Shown: positions 10,091 to 19,235, counted from the stretch's first letter. The stretch is 35,245 bases of DNA from Reyranella massiliensis 521 (GCA_945860205.1 CAMARK010000048.1:1-35245); one strand, 5' to 3'. Numbers and translations are program-made. The notes: generated by a model not told the origin, from the sequence alone.

Positions 10091-10945
10091 CTAGCTCGCG
10101 GGATCTTTCGGCGCGTCGCCCGCTGCGTCCTTGGCCCTCTTCTCTTCTTCCGCCTTCTCGGCTTGCTCGGCCGCCAGCTCCTCAGCCTCGGTCTTTTTGT
10201 CCGCGGCATCGCGCTTCCGCTCGATCACGCGGCCGATCAGGATGCTGACCTCGTAGAAGATGAGCAGCGGGATGGCGAGTGCCAGCTGGCTCACCACGTC
10301 GGGTGGCGTCAGCACGGCGGCGATGATGAAGGCCACGACGATGGCGTAGCGGCGCTTGGAGCGCAGGCCCTCGGTGGTGACGATGCCGACCTGGACCAGC
10401 AGCGTCAGCAGCACAGGTACCTCGAAGGCGAAGCCGAAGGCGAAGACGAGTTGCAGGATGCGCTCAAGATAGTCCGAGGAGCGCAGCGTCTTCTCGATGT
10501 CGGGCGGCGCGTAGACCGTGAGCATGAAATTGATCACGTACGGCAGCACGATGTAATACATGACCGCGCAGCCGGCATAGAACATGAACGGCGTGGCGAC
10601 CAGGAACGGCACGAAGGCGCGCTTCTCGTGCCGGTAGAGGCCGGGCGCCACGAACAGCCAGATCTGCACCGCGATCAGCGGAAAGCCCACGATCAGCGCC
10701 ACGAAACCCGACAACTTTACCGTGACGAAGAAGAACTCGAAGATGTCGAGGACGATGACCTTGTAGCCATCGGACAGCGCCGGCTGGATCAGGAAAGAGA
10801 AGATCGGCTTGGCGAAGTAGAACGTGACGAAGAAAACCAGGAAGAATCCGACCAGGGCATAGATCAGCCGCTTGCGCAGCTCGATCAGGTGATCGAGCAG
10901 CGGCATCGGCTTGTCGTCTTCGGGTCCGTCGTGCGCTTGGGTCAA
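10091..10945 (-). CDS. tatC: Sec-independent protein translocase TatC
   Basis: Core twin-arginine signal-peptide receptor of the Tat system in the inner membrane, exporting folded proteins. The N-terminal LLDHLIELRKRL (16-27) is the family hallmark. Six hydrophobic helices follow (about 28-50, 75-100, 115-140, 160-185, 198-213 and 216-235). The C-terminal tail after about residue 245 is highly charged (Lys/Glu/Ala-rich) and longer than in Escherichia coli TatC. It follows tatB after 71 bases and is followed almost at once by serS. Confidence 0.96.
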   Translation of the reverse strand: MTQAHDGPEDDKPMPLLDHLIELRKRLIYALVGFFLVFFVTFYFAKPIFSFLIQPALSDGYKVIVLDIFEFFFVTVKLSGFVALIVGFPLIAVQIWLFVAPGLYRHEKRAFVPFLVATPFMFYAGCAVMYYIVLPYVINFMLTVYAPPDIEKTLRSSDYLERILQLVFAFGFAFEVPVLLTLLVQVGIVTTEGLRSKRRYAIVVAFIIAAVLTPPDVVSQLALAIPLLIFYEVSILIGRVIERKRDAADKKTEAEELAAEQAEKAEEEKRAKDAAGDAPKDPAS

Positions 10946-10986
10946 GGTTTGCGTCGCGGCATGGCTGGCGCGTTATGCCGCCCTTT

Positions 10987-11016
10987 GCGCTTCAATTCAA
11001 AGCGCTAATTGGCGCT
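10987..11016 (-). promoter_or_regulatory. Two mutually exclusive hairpins between tatB and tatC
   Basis: On the minus strand AGCGC (11016-11012) can pair with GCGCT (11005-11001). The same region (11005-11000, GCGCTT) can instead pair with AAGCGC (10992-10987). The two stems share one arm, so only one can form. They lie just after the tatB stop and 42 bases before tatC. Such a switchable structure might tune tatC expression, but it may be chance in GC-rich DNA. Confidence 0.3.
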
Positions 11017-11520
11017 CTAGCCCGCGACCGCGGCCTTGGCCGGCTTGTCTTCCGCCGGCTGAGACGCAGCAGGCTCGACCGGAGGGGGCACTTCGGCCAC
11101 CGTGACGGCTGGCGCGGGCGCCCAATCGGGCGCCGGATCGGTCACAATAGCTGCAGGTTCGACCGCAATCTGCGGGGCGGACTCGGGCTCGACCAGGGGA
11201 TTGTCGATCGCGCTCTTGGCGTCGGCCAGGGCCTTCTCGCCCTCGGTCACGCCTTCCTGGATCATGCTCTTGATCTGCTTGGTCGGGTCGAGCGACTGCA
11301 GATCGAGACCGGGCACGGCCTCGAGCTGCTTCTTCACGTTGTCGAGGTCGGACTGACGGACCATTTCGTCGACATGGCCGCGGAACTCCGAGGCCATGCC
11401 GCGCATCTTGGTCATCCACTTGCCCCAGCTGCGCAACAGGTTGGGCAGTTCCTTGGGGCCAATGACGACCAACGCCACAATCGCGATGACGAGAAGCTCA
11501 GGACTGTCGATACCGAACAT
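11017..11520 (-). CDS. tatB: Sec-independent protein translocase TatB
   Basis: Partner of TatC in the receptor complex for twin-arginine signal peptides. The 167 residues start MFGIDSPELLVIAIVALVV, with a single short membrane helix (about 6-21). The conserved hinge GPKELPNLLR (about 22-31) and an amphipathic helix with WGKWMTKMRG follow. The E8/P22-type polar residues distinguish TatB from TatA. A Pro/Ala/Glu-rich tail (after about 105) is probably disordered. It sits in the standard tatA-tatB-tatC order. Confidence 0.95.
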   Translation of the reverse strand: MFGIDSPELLVIAIVALVVIGPKELPNLLRSWGKWMTKMRGMASEFRGHVDEMVRQSDLDNVKKQLEAVPGLDLQSLDPTKQIKSMIQEGVTEGEKALADAKSAIDNPLVEPESAPQIAVEPAAIVTDPAPDWAPAPAVTVAEVPPPVEPAASQPAEDKPAKAAVAG

Positions 11521-11565
11521 CGGTGTTCAGACCCGGTCGCTAACTGACAACGCGGCCGCCGGCCC

Positions 11566-11844
11566 TCAGACCTTGGCGGCGCTGTCCTGGTGAACCTGGC
11601 CGCCCGCCACTGTTCCCGGCGGCGTGGTCGTGGTCTGCGCCGAGATCGGCTTGGCGGTGTCGCCCGGCTGCTGGCCCGGCTGGGCCTGCGGCGTCTCCTC
11701 GGGGCCTGCTCCGACGCCCTTCTTGAAGGCGTTCAGGCCTTTTCCGAAGTCGCCCATAAGCTGCGAGATCTTGCCGCGACCGCCGAACAGCAGCAGCACC
11801 ACGGCCAGCACGATGAGCCAGTGCCATACGCTGAAGCTACCCAT
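11566..11844 (-). CDS. tatA: Sec-independent protein translocase TatA
   Basis: Oligomerising pore-forming subunit of the Tat translocon. In its 92 residues there is one N-terminal membrane helix ([14 protein letters not shown], about 7-20), the FGGRGKI hinge, and an amphipathic helix ending [10 protein letters not shown] Gln/Pro/Thr-rich tail follows. A good ribosome site AGGAG (11854-11858 on the complement) lies nine bases before the ATG. It is the first tat gene after scpB, with 104 bases between them that could house a promoter. Confidence 0.95.
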   Translation of the reverse strand: MGSFSVWHWLIVLAVVLLLFGGRGKISQLMGDFGKGLNAFKKGVGAGPEETPQAQPGQQPGDTAKPISAQTTTTPPGTVAGGQVHQDSAAKV

Positions 11845-11898
11845 GTGAAAATGCTCCTAAAAACGATTTCGATCGGCGTATCGAATTCATGAGGGGTG

Positions 11899-11928
11899 AG
11901 TATGGCACCCCGGCCGAAGCCCCGGCAA
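11899..11928 (-). promoter_or_regulatory. Candidate sigma-70-like promoter for tatABC
   Basis: Reading the minus strand, TTGCCG (11928-11923) and CATACT (11904-11899) are 18 bases apart, about 55 bases before the tatA start. The match is partial. A hairpin (GGGGTG/CACCCC, 11893-11911) overlaps the -10 hexamer and could instead mark the end of scpB transcripts. Confidence 0.25.
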
Positions 11929-11948
11929 CCTGTCGAATGCGGCAGGAT

Positions 11949-12905
11949 CTAGGCTGAGCGAACCGGATCTTCGGCGGCAAGAGGCTCGTCGACCTCGTCA
12001 TCGGCCGGCTCAAGCGGCAAATCCGGCTCGTCTGGACGGAATATGGGTGGTTGCGCGCGCGCATCCAAGAGGCCGGCGGCCTTCAATTCTTCCTGTCCCG
12101 GCAGATCGTCGAGGCTGGGCAGGCCGAAATGCTCGAGAAAGAAATCCGTCGTGCCCCAGGTCACCGGCTTGCCCGGCGCCCGGCGACGGCCCATCGGCTT
12201 GATCCAGTTCTGCTCGAACAGCAGGTCGAGCGTGCCCTTGCTGAGGCCGACGCCGCGGACCTGTTCGATCTCGGTGCGCGTCACCGGCTGGTGATAGGCG
12301 ATGATGGCCAGCGTCTCGACCGAGGCCCGCGAAAGCTTGCGCGTCACCGGCCGCTCGATTTTGAGCTTCTCCGACAGGTCCGGCGCCGTGCGGAAGGCGT
12401 AGCCACCCGCCACCGCCACCAGGTTGACGCCCCGGCCGGCATAGAGTTCGGCGAGATCGGCCAGCAGTTGCTTAACGTCGGCGTCGTTGGGCAGGCGGTC
12501 GGCCAGCTCCTTCTCGTCGAGCGCCTGGGTGCCGGCAAAGACCAGCGCCTCGAGCAGGCGCAGATGCTGGGCGTGATCGGGCGAGACGACATTTGTGACC
12601 GCGGGCGCGACCACGGGCACGACCGCCACGGGCGCCGACGATTCCTCTACGACCGGCTTCTCGGCCTCGTCGTCTTCTTCTTCGTCCTCATCATCATCGT
12701 CGTCGTCATCGTCGTCGTCGTCATCATCGTCGTCCAAATCATCGTCGTCATCGGAGTCGTCATCATCCTTATCGTCGTCCTTCTCGACTTCCGACTTTTC
12801 CTTGGCGGCAGCCAGGCCATGAGCGGCCGACTGCTCGTCGGCGAGCGCCACCGCGACCTTGTCCGGGTCTTCGATGGCGGGCGTGGCATTTTCGATGTCT
12901 GACAT
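11949..12905 (-). CDS. scpB: Segregation and condensation protein B (ScpB) with acidic N-terminal extension
   Basis: Partner of ScpA and SMC in the bacterial condensin complex that organises and segregates chromosomes. From about residue 110 the protein matches ScpB: two winged-helix domains with LRLLEALVFAGTQAL, TLAIIAYHQPVTR, EIEQVRGVG and GRRRAPGKPVTWGTT. The first 110 residues are an unusual extension, with about 35 Asp/Glu in residues 43-80 including 15 consecutive Asp. The C-terminal tail after about 285 is also acidic. An open frame runs further upstream, but the ATG at 12903-12905, 11 bases after the scpA stop, fits operon spacing. A start closer to the core cannot be excluded, but no equally well placed one is seen. 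Confidence 0.9.
   Translation of the reverse strand: MSDIENATPAIEDPDKVAVALADEQSAAHGLAAAKEKSEVEKDDDKDDDDSDDDDDLDDDDDDDDDDDDDDDEDEEEDDEAEKPVVEESSAPVAVVPVVAPAVTNVVSPDHAQHLRLLEALVFAGTQALDEKELADRLPNDADVKQLLADLAELYAGRGVNLVAVAGGYAFRTAPDLSEKLKIERPVTRKLSRASVETLAIIAYHQPVTRTEIEQVRGVGLSKGTLDLLFEQNWIKPMGRRRAPGKPVTWGTTDFFLEHFGLPSLDDLPGQEELKAAGLLDARAQPPIFRPDEPDLPLEPADDEVDEPLAAEDPVRSA
12663..12785 (-). repeat. GAC/GAT trinucleotide tract coding polyaspartate
   Basis: On the coding strand this is a nearly uninterrupted run of GAY codons with a few Lys, Ser, Leu and Glu codons. It contains 15 Asp codons in a row. GAC and GAT are mixed, so the DNA repeat is imperfect while the peptide repeat is perfect, which suggests selection for acidity as well as slippage-driven growth. 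Confidence 0.85.
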
Positions 12906-12916
12906 GTCGGGGACCG

Positions 12917-13738
12917 TCACCGTTGCTCGGTACGTTTGCGAAGATGGATGGGGCCGAAACGCTCGGCCTGGCGCAGTTCGAGCTGGCCGTCCTTGGCCAA
13001 CTGGAGACCGGCAACGAAGGTCGAGGCGAGCGCCGAACGCCGCCGCGCCGGATCGGTGAGGCCGGCTGGCAGGAATGCTTCGAGCGACTGCCATTCGATG
13101 GCGATGCCCAGCATGCGGCCCAGGCGCTCGGCTGCTTCCTCGACCGAGAAGAATTCCATCGGCGCGATCTGATAGGTGTCGGCATCCTTGGGCCGTACCT
13201 GGGCGCCATAGGCATGCAGCAAGTCGTAGAGCTTCACGTCCCAGATCGCGCGGCGCACCACGACCACGCCCTCGGGCTGGCCGCGCACGAAGATGTCGCG
13301 GCCGAGCTGTGGGCGGGCCATCAGGCGGACGCCCGCCTCCTGCATCGCCTCCAGGCGCCGGAGCTGCCACTGCAGCGCATCGGCCATCTCCTGGCCCGAC
13401 GGCTCCTCGCCGGCCGGCGGTTCGGGCAACAGCAGGCGCGACTTGAGGTAGGCGAGCCACGCCGCCATGACGAGATAGTCGGCGGCGAGTTCCAGCCGGA
13501 TCCGGCGCGCTTGGGCCACGTGGGCCAGGTACTGATCGACCAGAGCGACCATCGAGATGCGGCGCAGGTCGACCTTCTGGTCGCGGGCCAGACTCAGCAA
13601 CAGGTCGAGCGGACCTTCGAAACCCTCGAGGTTGACGATCAGCTCGCCCTCGCCCGGCGCGATGACGTCGGGGCCGGCAGCGGCGAAGCTGTCGGGGCCG
13701 CCATCGCTGGCGGCAGGCGGAGGGGTTTGTTCGGTCAT
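12917..13738 (-). CDS. scpA: Segregation and condensation protein A (ScpA)
   Basis: Kleisin subunit that bridges the SMC heads and binds ScpB. The 273 residues have the ScpA hallmark LEGFEGPLDLLLSLARDQKVDL (about 37-58). The helical N-terminal domain includes YLVMAAWLAYLKSRLLLP, and a C-terminal winged helix carries TFVAGLQLAKDGQLELRQ. The open frame extends upstream, but the ATG at 13736-13738 is preferred because the upstream residues are basic and unlike the family, and it leaves a normal 55-base gap after nagZ. The preceding N-terminal 30 residues are Pro/Ala-rich. It is immediately upstream of scpB. Confidence 0.94.
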   Translation of the reverse strand: MTEQTPPPAASDGGPDSFAAAGPDVIAPGEGELIVNLEGFEGPLDLLLSLARDQKVDLRRISMVALVDQYLAHVAQARRIRLELAADYLVMAAWLAYLKSRLLLPEPPAGEEPSGQEMADALQWQLRRLEAMQEAGVRLMARPQLGRDIFVRGQPEGVVVVRRAIWDVKLYDLLHAYGAQVRPKDADTYQIAPMEFFSVEEAAERLGRMLGIAIEWQSLEAFLPAGLTDPARRRSALASTFVAGLQLAKDGQLELRQAERFGPIHLRKRTEQR

Positions 13739-13793
13739 GCAGGTCCGGTTTAGTCCAGTGGGAGCGCCTGCCGCCACTGGATTTGACCCGGCC

Positions 13794-14825
13794 TTATCCC
13801 CATTCGGGAAGAAGCGCTTCCAGTCGCCGGCCGGCATCGGCCAGTCCGGCCTTGCCGGCGGGGTCGCGGTGACGGGCCAGAAAGCCCCGCCCGGCATCGA
13901 AACGATGCCCTGCGGCCTCAGTCATCGGGTCGGTCCGGGCCACGATCTCGGTCATTTCGTTCATCCGGCCATTGCAGTGGAGCGCCACGTCGCATCCGGC
14001 CGCGAGCGCCCGCGACGCCCGCTCGCCCAACGATCCGCCGAGCGCCTGCATCGAAAGATCGTCGGACAGCAGCAAACCGTCGAAGCCGATATGGCCGCGA
14101 ATGACTTCGCGCACGCCCCGTGCCGAAACGGTGATGCAGGCGGCGGGATCGATGGCCTCGAACAGCAGATGGCCGGTCATCGCCCAGGGCAGATCGGCCA
14201 GGAGCTTGAACGGCAGGAAGTCGGTGCGCTCCAGCACATCTAGCGGCGCACTCACCGTGGGTAGCTTTTCATGGCTGTCGACCGTGGCGCGGCCATGTCC
14301 GGGGATGTGCTTGATCACCGGCATCACGCCTTCGGCCAAAAGCCCCTCGGCCGCGGCACGGCCCAGCGCCGCCACCGGCTCCGGCCGGTCGGCATAGGCG
14401 CGGTCGCCGATCACCGCATGGGTTTCGGGAAAGGTGATGTCCAGGACCGGCAGGCAATCGACGTCGCAGCCGACCGACGCCACGTCTGATGCCAGCAGCC
14501 TCGAATTCAGCCGCGTCGCTTCGAGTCCAAGGTCGGGATTGCGCGCGTAAAGGTCGCCCAGCAGGCGGGCTGGCGGGGCCTTGCGCCAATGCGGCAGCCT
14601 GAGGCGGGCAACGCGGCCGCCTTCCTGGTCGATCAGCACCGGCGCATCGGACCTGGCCACGCAGGAGCGAAGATCGTCGACCAGCCGGCGGGTGCGCTCG
14701 GGCGTGTCGACGTTGCGGGCAAACAGGATGAAGCCCAGTGGATCGGCGTCGCGGAAGAAAGCGCGTTCGTCGGGCGTGAGGTCGGGCCCGGCGCAGCCCA
14801 GGATCGCCGCGCGCGGGCGGCTCAT
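13794..14825 (-). CDS. nagZ: Beta-N-acetylhexosaminidase NagZ (GH3)
   Basis: Cytosolic glycoside hydrolase that removes N-acetylglucosamine from anhydromuropeptides in cell-wall recycling; its products can feed beta-lactamase regulation. The 343-residue TIM barrel shows substrate-binding DQEGGRVARL (66-75), KHIPGHG (172-178) with the acid/base histidine, and SDDLSM (254-259) with the nucleophile Asp255. These are the NagZ subfamily signatures rather than large plant-type GH3 enzymes. The ATG at 14823-14825 leads straight into the barrel. It lies between the SPOR gene and scpA in a typical alphaproteobacterial order. Confidence 0.95.
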   Translation of the reverse strand: MSRPRAAILGCAGPDLTPDERAFFRDADPLGFILFARNVDTPERTRRLVDDLRSCVARSDAPVLIDQEGGRVARLRLPHWRKAPPARLLGDLYARNPDLGLEATRLNSRLLASDVASVGCDVDCLPVLDITFPETHAVIGDRAYADRPEPVAALGRAAAEGLLAEGVMPVIKHIPGHGRATVDSHEKLPTVSAPLDVLERTDFLPFKLLADLPWAMTGHLLFEAIDPAACITVSARGVREVIRGHIGFDGLLLSDDLSMQALGGSLGERASRALAAGCDVALHCNGRMNEMTEIVARTDPMTEAAGHRFDAGRGFLARHRDPAGKAGLADAGRRLEALLPEWG

Positions 14826-14849
14826 GAGAGGGAACTCACCGTGCCCGTC

Positions 14850-15782
14850 TCAACGCGCCGGCGGAACCGTGACGCAGTCGGCGCGGCGCCCCTTCAGGGT
14901 GCTGCAGACGCTTTGCGCCTGCTTCTCGTCGAGGGGACCGGCCTGGACGCGATACCACACGCCCTTGTCGCCGAGATCGACGCGCGCGGCCTGCATGCGG
15001 AGGTTGGCCAGCACGTCGCCGTGCGCGCTTTGCAGGCGTGCCCAGGTCGACTTGGCAACATCCTCGCTCTTCACGGAAGCGATCTGGACGCGCCAACCGC
15101 CGGTCGGACCGGACATGTTCTCGATCAAGCTGGCGATGGTGGGGCCGGCCTCGGTCGGCACGAGGGTCGTGGCGTTGGTGGCAGCGGCAGTGGCCGAAGC
15201 GGGCTGAGCGGCGGCCCCCGGTGTCGTTGCGCCGGCAGCGGGTGTCGGCCCCGTACCCGGTGTGGCCGATTGCACCGGAGTAGGCGTCTTGGCAGCAGTT
15301 GCTTCCTGCTTGGGCGCCGCAGGTGCCGGCAGGCCGCCGGCCGGCAGCTTGGGCGTCTCCACCCCCGGCAGCAGCTTCTCCGGCGAGGTCGGCACCGCGC
15401 CCGGCGCGATGCGGTTGAAAACTTCTTTGTCCTGATTGGGCGGCACCAGGCCGCCGGCGTTCTCAGGCTTCATCCGCGACGGAGTCGTCGGCGCCTGGAC
15501 GACCAGAGGTTCCAGTCCGCGGCCCCCGGCCTTCACGTCCTGGTTATGCGCCCACCACACGACCGAGCCGAAGCTCGCGATGGCGGCGATCGAGACCATG
15601 ATGGTCAGGATCTGGCCGCGGCGGCGGTTGACCAGAGTCAGCAAGGAGTCCCGCGGCGGCGGCGGGATGGAATCAGGATCGTGTGCGACGGGCCGAGGCG
15701 GCGGATCGAGCCGTACGGCAACCGACTCGCTGGGTCGGTAAATCGTTGGACCGTCGCCGGAGGGGGACCGGCGCATGTGCAT
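14850..15782 (-). CDS. SPOR-domain membrane protein
   Basis: Single-pass inner-membrane protein likely recruited to the division septum by binding denuded glycan strands. About 55 cytoplasmic N-terminal residues precede a membrane helix (about 57-77, QILTIMVSIAAIASF...WW). A long Pro/Ala/Thr-rich periplasmic linker follows (about 80-225), and a C-terminal SPOR domain (about 231-307) carries WRVQIASVKSE and WYRVQAGPLDEKQAQ. Two adjacent starts exist (15782 or, two codons on, 15776); neither has a strong ribosome site. It begins three bases after argS, so the two are coupled. Confidence 0.9.
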   Translation of the reverse strand: MHMRRSPSGDGPTIYRPSESVAVRLDPPPRPVAHDPDSIPPPPRDSLLTLVNRRRGQILTIMVSIAAIASFGSVVWWAHNQDVKAGGRGLEPLVVQAPTTPSRMKPENAGGLVPPNQDKEVFNRIAPGAVPTSPEKLLPGVETPKLPAGGLPAPAAPKQEATAAKTPTPVQSATPGTGPTPAAGATTPGAAAQPASATAAATNATTLVPTEAGPTIASLIENMSGPTGGWRVQIASVKSEDVAKSTWARLQSAHGDVLANLRMQAARVDLGDKGVWYRVQAGPLDEKQAQSVCSTLKGRRADCVTVPPAR

Positions 15783-15785
15783 TTC

Positions 15786-17528
15786 TTATCTCATTTCATC
15801 GACGGGTGTGACGCCGAAGACCTTTAGACCTGATCCTATCACAAAACCGACGGCTTGTACCAATGCGAGACGCGCGTGGGTGAGATCGACATCGCCCTCG
15901 ATGACGAACTTCAGCTCCGGCTCCTTGGAGCCGCGCGTCCAATGGGAATGGAAGGCCGCCGCCAAGTCGTAGAGGAAGAAGGCGAGGCGGTGCGGCTCGT
16001 GCGCCGCCGCCGCCGCTTCGACCTGCCGCGGCCATTGCGCGATCAGCCGGATCAAGGCGAGCTCGCCCTCGTCGGTCAGCCGGTCGAGCACGGCGCCCGA
16101 CAGGGCCTCAGGCGCGATCCTGGCCGCCGCCGCCTGGCGCACCACCGAATGCGTGCGGGCATTGGCGTACTGGACGTACCAGACCGGATTGTCGCGAGAC
16201 TGTTCGGTGGCCTTGACCAGGTCGAAGTCGAACGCGGCGTCGTTCTTGCGCGTGAGCATCGTGAACCGCACGACGTCGGGACCGACCTCGTCGAGCAGGT
16301 CGCGCAGGGTGATGAAGGTGCCGGCGCGCTTGGACATGCGCACCAACTCGCCGTTCTTCAGCACGCGCACGAGCTGGCAGAGCTTGACGTCGAGCTCGCC
16401 CTTCTTGCCCGTGATGGCGCTCACCGCCGCCTTCATGCGCTTCACGTAGCCGCCGTGGTCGGCGCCCCAGATATCGATCATGTCGGCAAAGCCACGCATG
16501 AACTTGTCGTGGTGATAGGCAATGTCGTTGGCGAAGTAGGTCCAGTTACCGTCCGACTTCTTGAGCGGCCGATCTACATCGTCGCCGAACTGCGTGGAGC
16601 GAAACAGCGTCTGCTCGCGATCCTCCCAGTCGTCGGGCATCTGGCCCTTGGGAGGCTCGAGCCGGCCCTGGTAGATCAGGCCCTGAGTGGTGAGCGCCTC
16701 GAAGGCGCGATCGACGGCGCCGCTCTCGACCAGCGCCCGCTCGGACGAGAAGACATCGATATGGACGCCGAGCGTCTCGAGATCGGTGCGGATCTCGGCC
16801 ATCAGGGTGGCGATGGCGAAGCTCCGCATCTCGGGCAGCCAGTCGGCTTCGGGCTTGTCGATCCAGCGCGCCCCGTCGCGCTTGGCGATCGCTGAGCCGA
16901 CATCCTTGAGATACTCGCCGGGATAGAGGCCCTCGGGAATCGCGCCGATCGCCTCGCCCAAGGCCTCCTTGTAGCGGAGGTAAGTCGACTGGCCGAGCTT
17001 GTCGACCTGGGCGCCGGCGTCGTTGATGTAATACTCCTTGGTGACGGCGAAACCCGCCTTGTGCAGCAGGTTGGCGAGCGCATCGCCCACCACGGCGCCC
17101 CGCGCATGCGCCACGTGCAACGGGCCGGTCGGATTGGCCGAGACGTATTCAACATTGACCTTGCGGCCATCGCCCACCTGCGAATCGCCATAGGCGATGC
17201 CGGCCGCCAGGCACTCGCCCAGCCGCGCCCGCCAGAAAGCGTCGGTGATTTTCAGGTTGATGAAGCCTGGCCCCGCCACCGCGCCGTCGACCACGTCGGG
17301 ATTGGCTTTCAGACGCTGAAGCAGCGGCTCGGCGATGTCGCGCGGCTTCTTGCCCGCGGCCTTGGCCAGTACCATGGCGGCGTTGGTCGCGATATCGCCG
17401 TGCGCCGGATCGCGCGGCGGCTCGGCGGTGATGGCGGAGAAGTCGAGCGAGGGCGGCAGCTCGCCGGATGCCTGCATCGCCTGCAGGGCGCTCACGACCA
17501 CGCCGATGAAATGACGGTAGGGGTTCAT
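15786..17528 (-). CDS. argS: Arginyl-tRNA synthetase
   Basis: Class I synthetase charging tRNA-Arg. The 580 residues include the N-terminal additional domain, the HIGH-like motif HVAHARG (138-144) after ANPTGPL, and RMSKRAG as the KMSKS-like loop. The anticodon-binding DALR domain ends in [11 protein letters not shown]. The frame is open for 12 more codons, but the ATG at 17526-17528 (MNPYRHF) matches the family's N terminus better. It follows dgt by 52 bases. Confidence 0.96.
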   Translation of the reverse strand: MNPYRHFIGVVVSALQAMQASGELPPSLDFSAITAEPPRDPAHGDIATNAAMVLAKAAGKKPRDIAEPLLQRLKANPDVVDGAVAGPGFINLKITDAFWRARLGECLAAGIAYGDSQVGDGRKVNVEYVSANPTGPLHVAHARGAVVGDALANLLHKAGFAVTKEYYINDAGAQVDKLGQSTYLRYKEALGEAIGAIPEGLYPGEYLKDVGSAIAKRDGARWIDKPEADWLPEMRSFAIATLMAEIRTDLETLGVHIDVFSSERALVESGAVDRAFEALTTQGLIYQGRLEPPKGQMPDDWEDREQTLFRSTQFGDDVDRPLKKSDGNWTYFANDIAYHHDKFMRGFADMIDIWGADHGGYVKRMKAAVSAITGKKGELDVKLCQLVRVLKNGELVRMSKRAGTFITLRDLLDEVGPDVVRFTMLTRKNDAAFDFDLVKATEQSRDNPVWYVQYANARTHSVVRQAAAARIAPEALSGAVLDRLTDEGELALIRLIAQWPRQVEAAAAAHEPHRLAFFLYDLAAAFHSHWTRGSKEPELKFVIEGDVDLTHARLALVQAVGFVIGSGLKVFGVTPVDEMR

Positions 17529-17580
17529 GGCCGGGGGTATTGCCCATTCAGGGCATTTTGTCATCCGCAGGCCGCCGGAC

Positions 17581-18768
17581 CTACTCGTAGAGGTCGAACA
17601 GGCGCCTGTGCTCGTCGAGGGCGAAGCGGTCGGTCATGCCGGCGATATAGTCGGCGACCAAGCGGGCGCGGGCCTGGGTTTCGGCCTGCTCCGCGCGCTC
17701 GCGCCACGGCGGGGGCAGGCAGTTGGGCTCGGCGAACAGCAATCCAAAGAGGTCGGCCACGACACGCCGTGCCTTGGAGTGCGAAGTGTTGAGCTTCCAA
17801 TGCTCGTACATGCGCCTGTAGAGGAACGCCTTCACCGTGCGGTCGGTCGCGGCCATGTGCTCCGAGAAGGCCACCACCGGCCGGCCCAGCGCGCGGATGT
17901 CGGCCACCGACTTGGGCGCCGCATCGGCAAGCCGCCGCCGCGTTTCGGCCAGCACGTCTTCCACCATGGCGTTGATGACGCGGCGCACCGCCTCGTGGAT
18001 CAGCCGCGCCTGGTCGATGCCGGGATACTTCTGGGTCACGATCGAGAACATCTCGCCGACCAGCGGCAGTTCCATGAGATCGGCAACCTCGAACAGGCCG
18101 GCGCGGAGGCCGTCGTCGATGTCGTGGTTGTTGTAGGCGATGTCGTCGCTCAAGGCCGCGACCTGCGCCTCCGGCCCGGCATGGCCGGTCAGTTCGAGAT
18201 CGTGGTCCCGGCAATATTCGACGATGGCGGCCGGCAGCTGCGACAGCGTGCGGCCCGGCTTGATCAGCGGACCGTTGTGCTTGACCGCGCCTTCCAGCGT
18301 TTCCCAGGTGAGGTTGAGGCCGTTGAACTCGGCGTAGCGCTCCTCGAGCTTGGTGAGGATGCGCAGGGTCTGCGCGTTGTGGTCGAAGCCGCCATGGCTC
18401 TTCATGGCGGCGTGCAGCGCGTCCTCGCCGGCATGGCCGAACGGTGTGTGGCCGAGATCGTGGGCCAGCGCCACCGCCTCGCCCAGCTCCTCGTCGAGGC
18501 GCAGCACGCGGCAGATCGTGCGGGCGATCTGGGCGACTTCCAGAGAATGGGTCAGCCGCGTCCGGTAGTGATCGCCCTCGTGATAGACGAAGACCTGGGT
18601 CTTGTGCTTCAGCCGGCGGAATGCCGTCGAATGGATGATGCGGTCACGGTCGCGCTGGAACGGGCTGCGGCTGGGCGAACTCGGCTCGACGTGCAGGCGG
18701 CCCCTGGACTGCCAAGGCAGGGTGGCAAAGGGCGCCAGGGCCTGGTTTCGCCACATCTCGTCAGCCAC
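17581..18768 (-). CDS. dgt: Deoxyguanosinetriphosphate triphosphohydrolase-like protein
   Basis: HD-domain phosphohydrolase that splits dGTP (or other dNTPs) into nucleoside and triphosphate, controlling dNTP pools. Its 395 residues carry the HD metal ligands [10 protein letters not shown] (H74), [16 protein letters not shown] (H103, D104) and [15 protein letters not shown] (the last Asp ligand, about 210). The N terminus with [17 protein letters not shown] is typical of the dgt type 2 subgroup. In alphaproteobacteria it commonly precedes argS, as here. Confidence 0.94.
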   Translation of the reverse strand: MADEMWRNQALAPFATLPWQSRGRLHVEPSSPSRSPFQRDRDRIIHSTAFRRLKHKTQVFVYHEGDHYRTRLTHSLEVAQIARTICRVLRLDEELGEAVALAHDLGHTPFGHAGEDALHAAMKSHGGFDHNAQTLRILTKLEERYAEFNGLNLTWETLEGAVKHNGPLIKPGRTLSQLPAAIVEYCRDHDLELTGHAGPEAQVAALSDDIAYNNHDIDDGLRAGLFEVADLMELPLVGEMFSIVTQKYPGIDQARLIHEAVRRVINAMVEDVLAETRRRLADAAPKSVADIRALGRPVVAFSEHMAATDRTVKAFLYRRMYEHWKLNTSHSKARRVVADLFGLLFAEPNCLPPPWRERAEQAETQARARLVADYIAGMTDRFALDEHRRLFDLYE

Positions 18769-18798
18769 GCCGACCTCCGTCCGCCCCGACGGCCCACG

Positions 18799-19230
18799 CT
18801 ATTTGACGAGGACGACCGGAACCTTGCTGTGGGCGATCACATCCTGGGCGACCGAGCCCAGCAGGACACCGGCAAGGCCGGTGTGGCCGCGGGTGCCGAG
18901 AACCACCATGCCGGCGCCCAGCTTGTCGACGTAGTCGCCGACGATCTCGCCCTGCCGGCCGACGCCGATATGGACCTTGGCCGGCACCGACGACTTCTTG
19001 GCGAGGTCGACCGAAGAGGCCAGCGCCTTGGTGCCCTCCTCGCGGTGATGGCTCTCGATCTGCTCCCGCGAGACGAACGTCGAGACCGCGCCGCCGAGAT
19101 TGGGCTGCACGTTCAGGAAATGCAGCTCGGCGGACAGGCCAGCCGACAGCAGGTCGAGCGCATGGCGCACGGCCCGGTCGGACGTTTCCGAGCCGTCCAC
19201 GGCCACGAGGATTGCCTTCATCTTGGCCAT
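18799..19230 (-). CDS. Universal stress protein (UspA family)
   Basis: Small cytosolic stress protein, 143 residues. It has the UspA fold start ILVAVDGSETSDRAVRHAL and the ATP-binding pattern Gly-x2-Gly-x9-Gly-Ser in GTRGHTGLAGVLLGS, so it is predicted to bind ATP. The frame is open upstream, but the ATG at 19228-19230 is chosen. AAGGAC lies in front of it, it starts five bases after the TerC-like gene, and the family begins just before ILVAVDGS. Co-transcription with the TerC-like gene is likely. Confidence 0.92.
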   Translation of the reverse strand: MAKMKAILVAVDGSETSDRAVRHALDLLSAGLSAELHFLNVQPNLGGAVSTFVSREQIESHHREEGTKALASSVDLAKKSSVPAKVHIGVGRQGEIVGDYVDKLGAGMVVLGTRGHTGLAGVLLGSVAQDVIAHSKVPVVLVK

Positions 19231-19235
19231 GGCGA

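Noticed and set aside
8954-11008. Plus-strand 684-codon open frame
   Set aside because: It runs antisense across serS and tatC, both with unmistakable motifs. Its own product is low-complexity and His/Gln/Asp-rich.
12595-12822. Plus-strand ORF with a polyserine run, or a CRISPR-like repeat array
   Set aside because: It is the antisense shadow of the ScpB GAY-codon tract. Units are three bases and there are no spacers.
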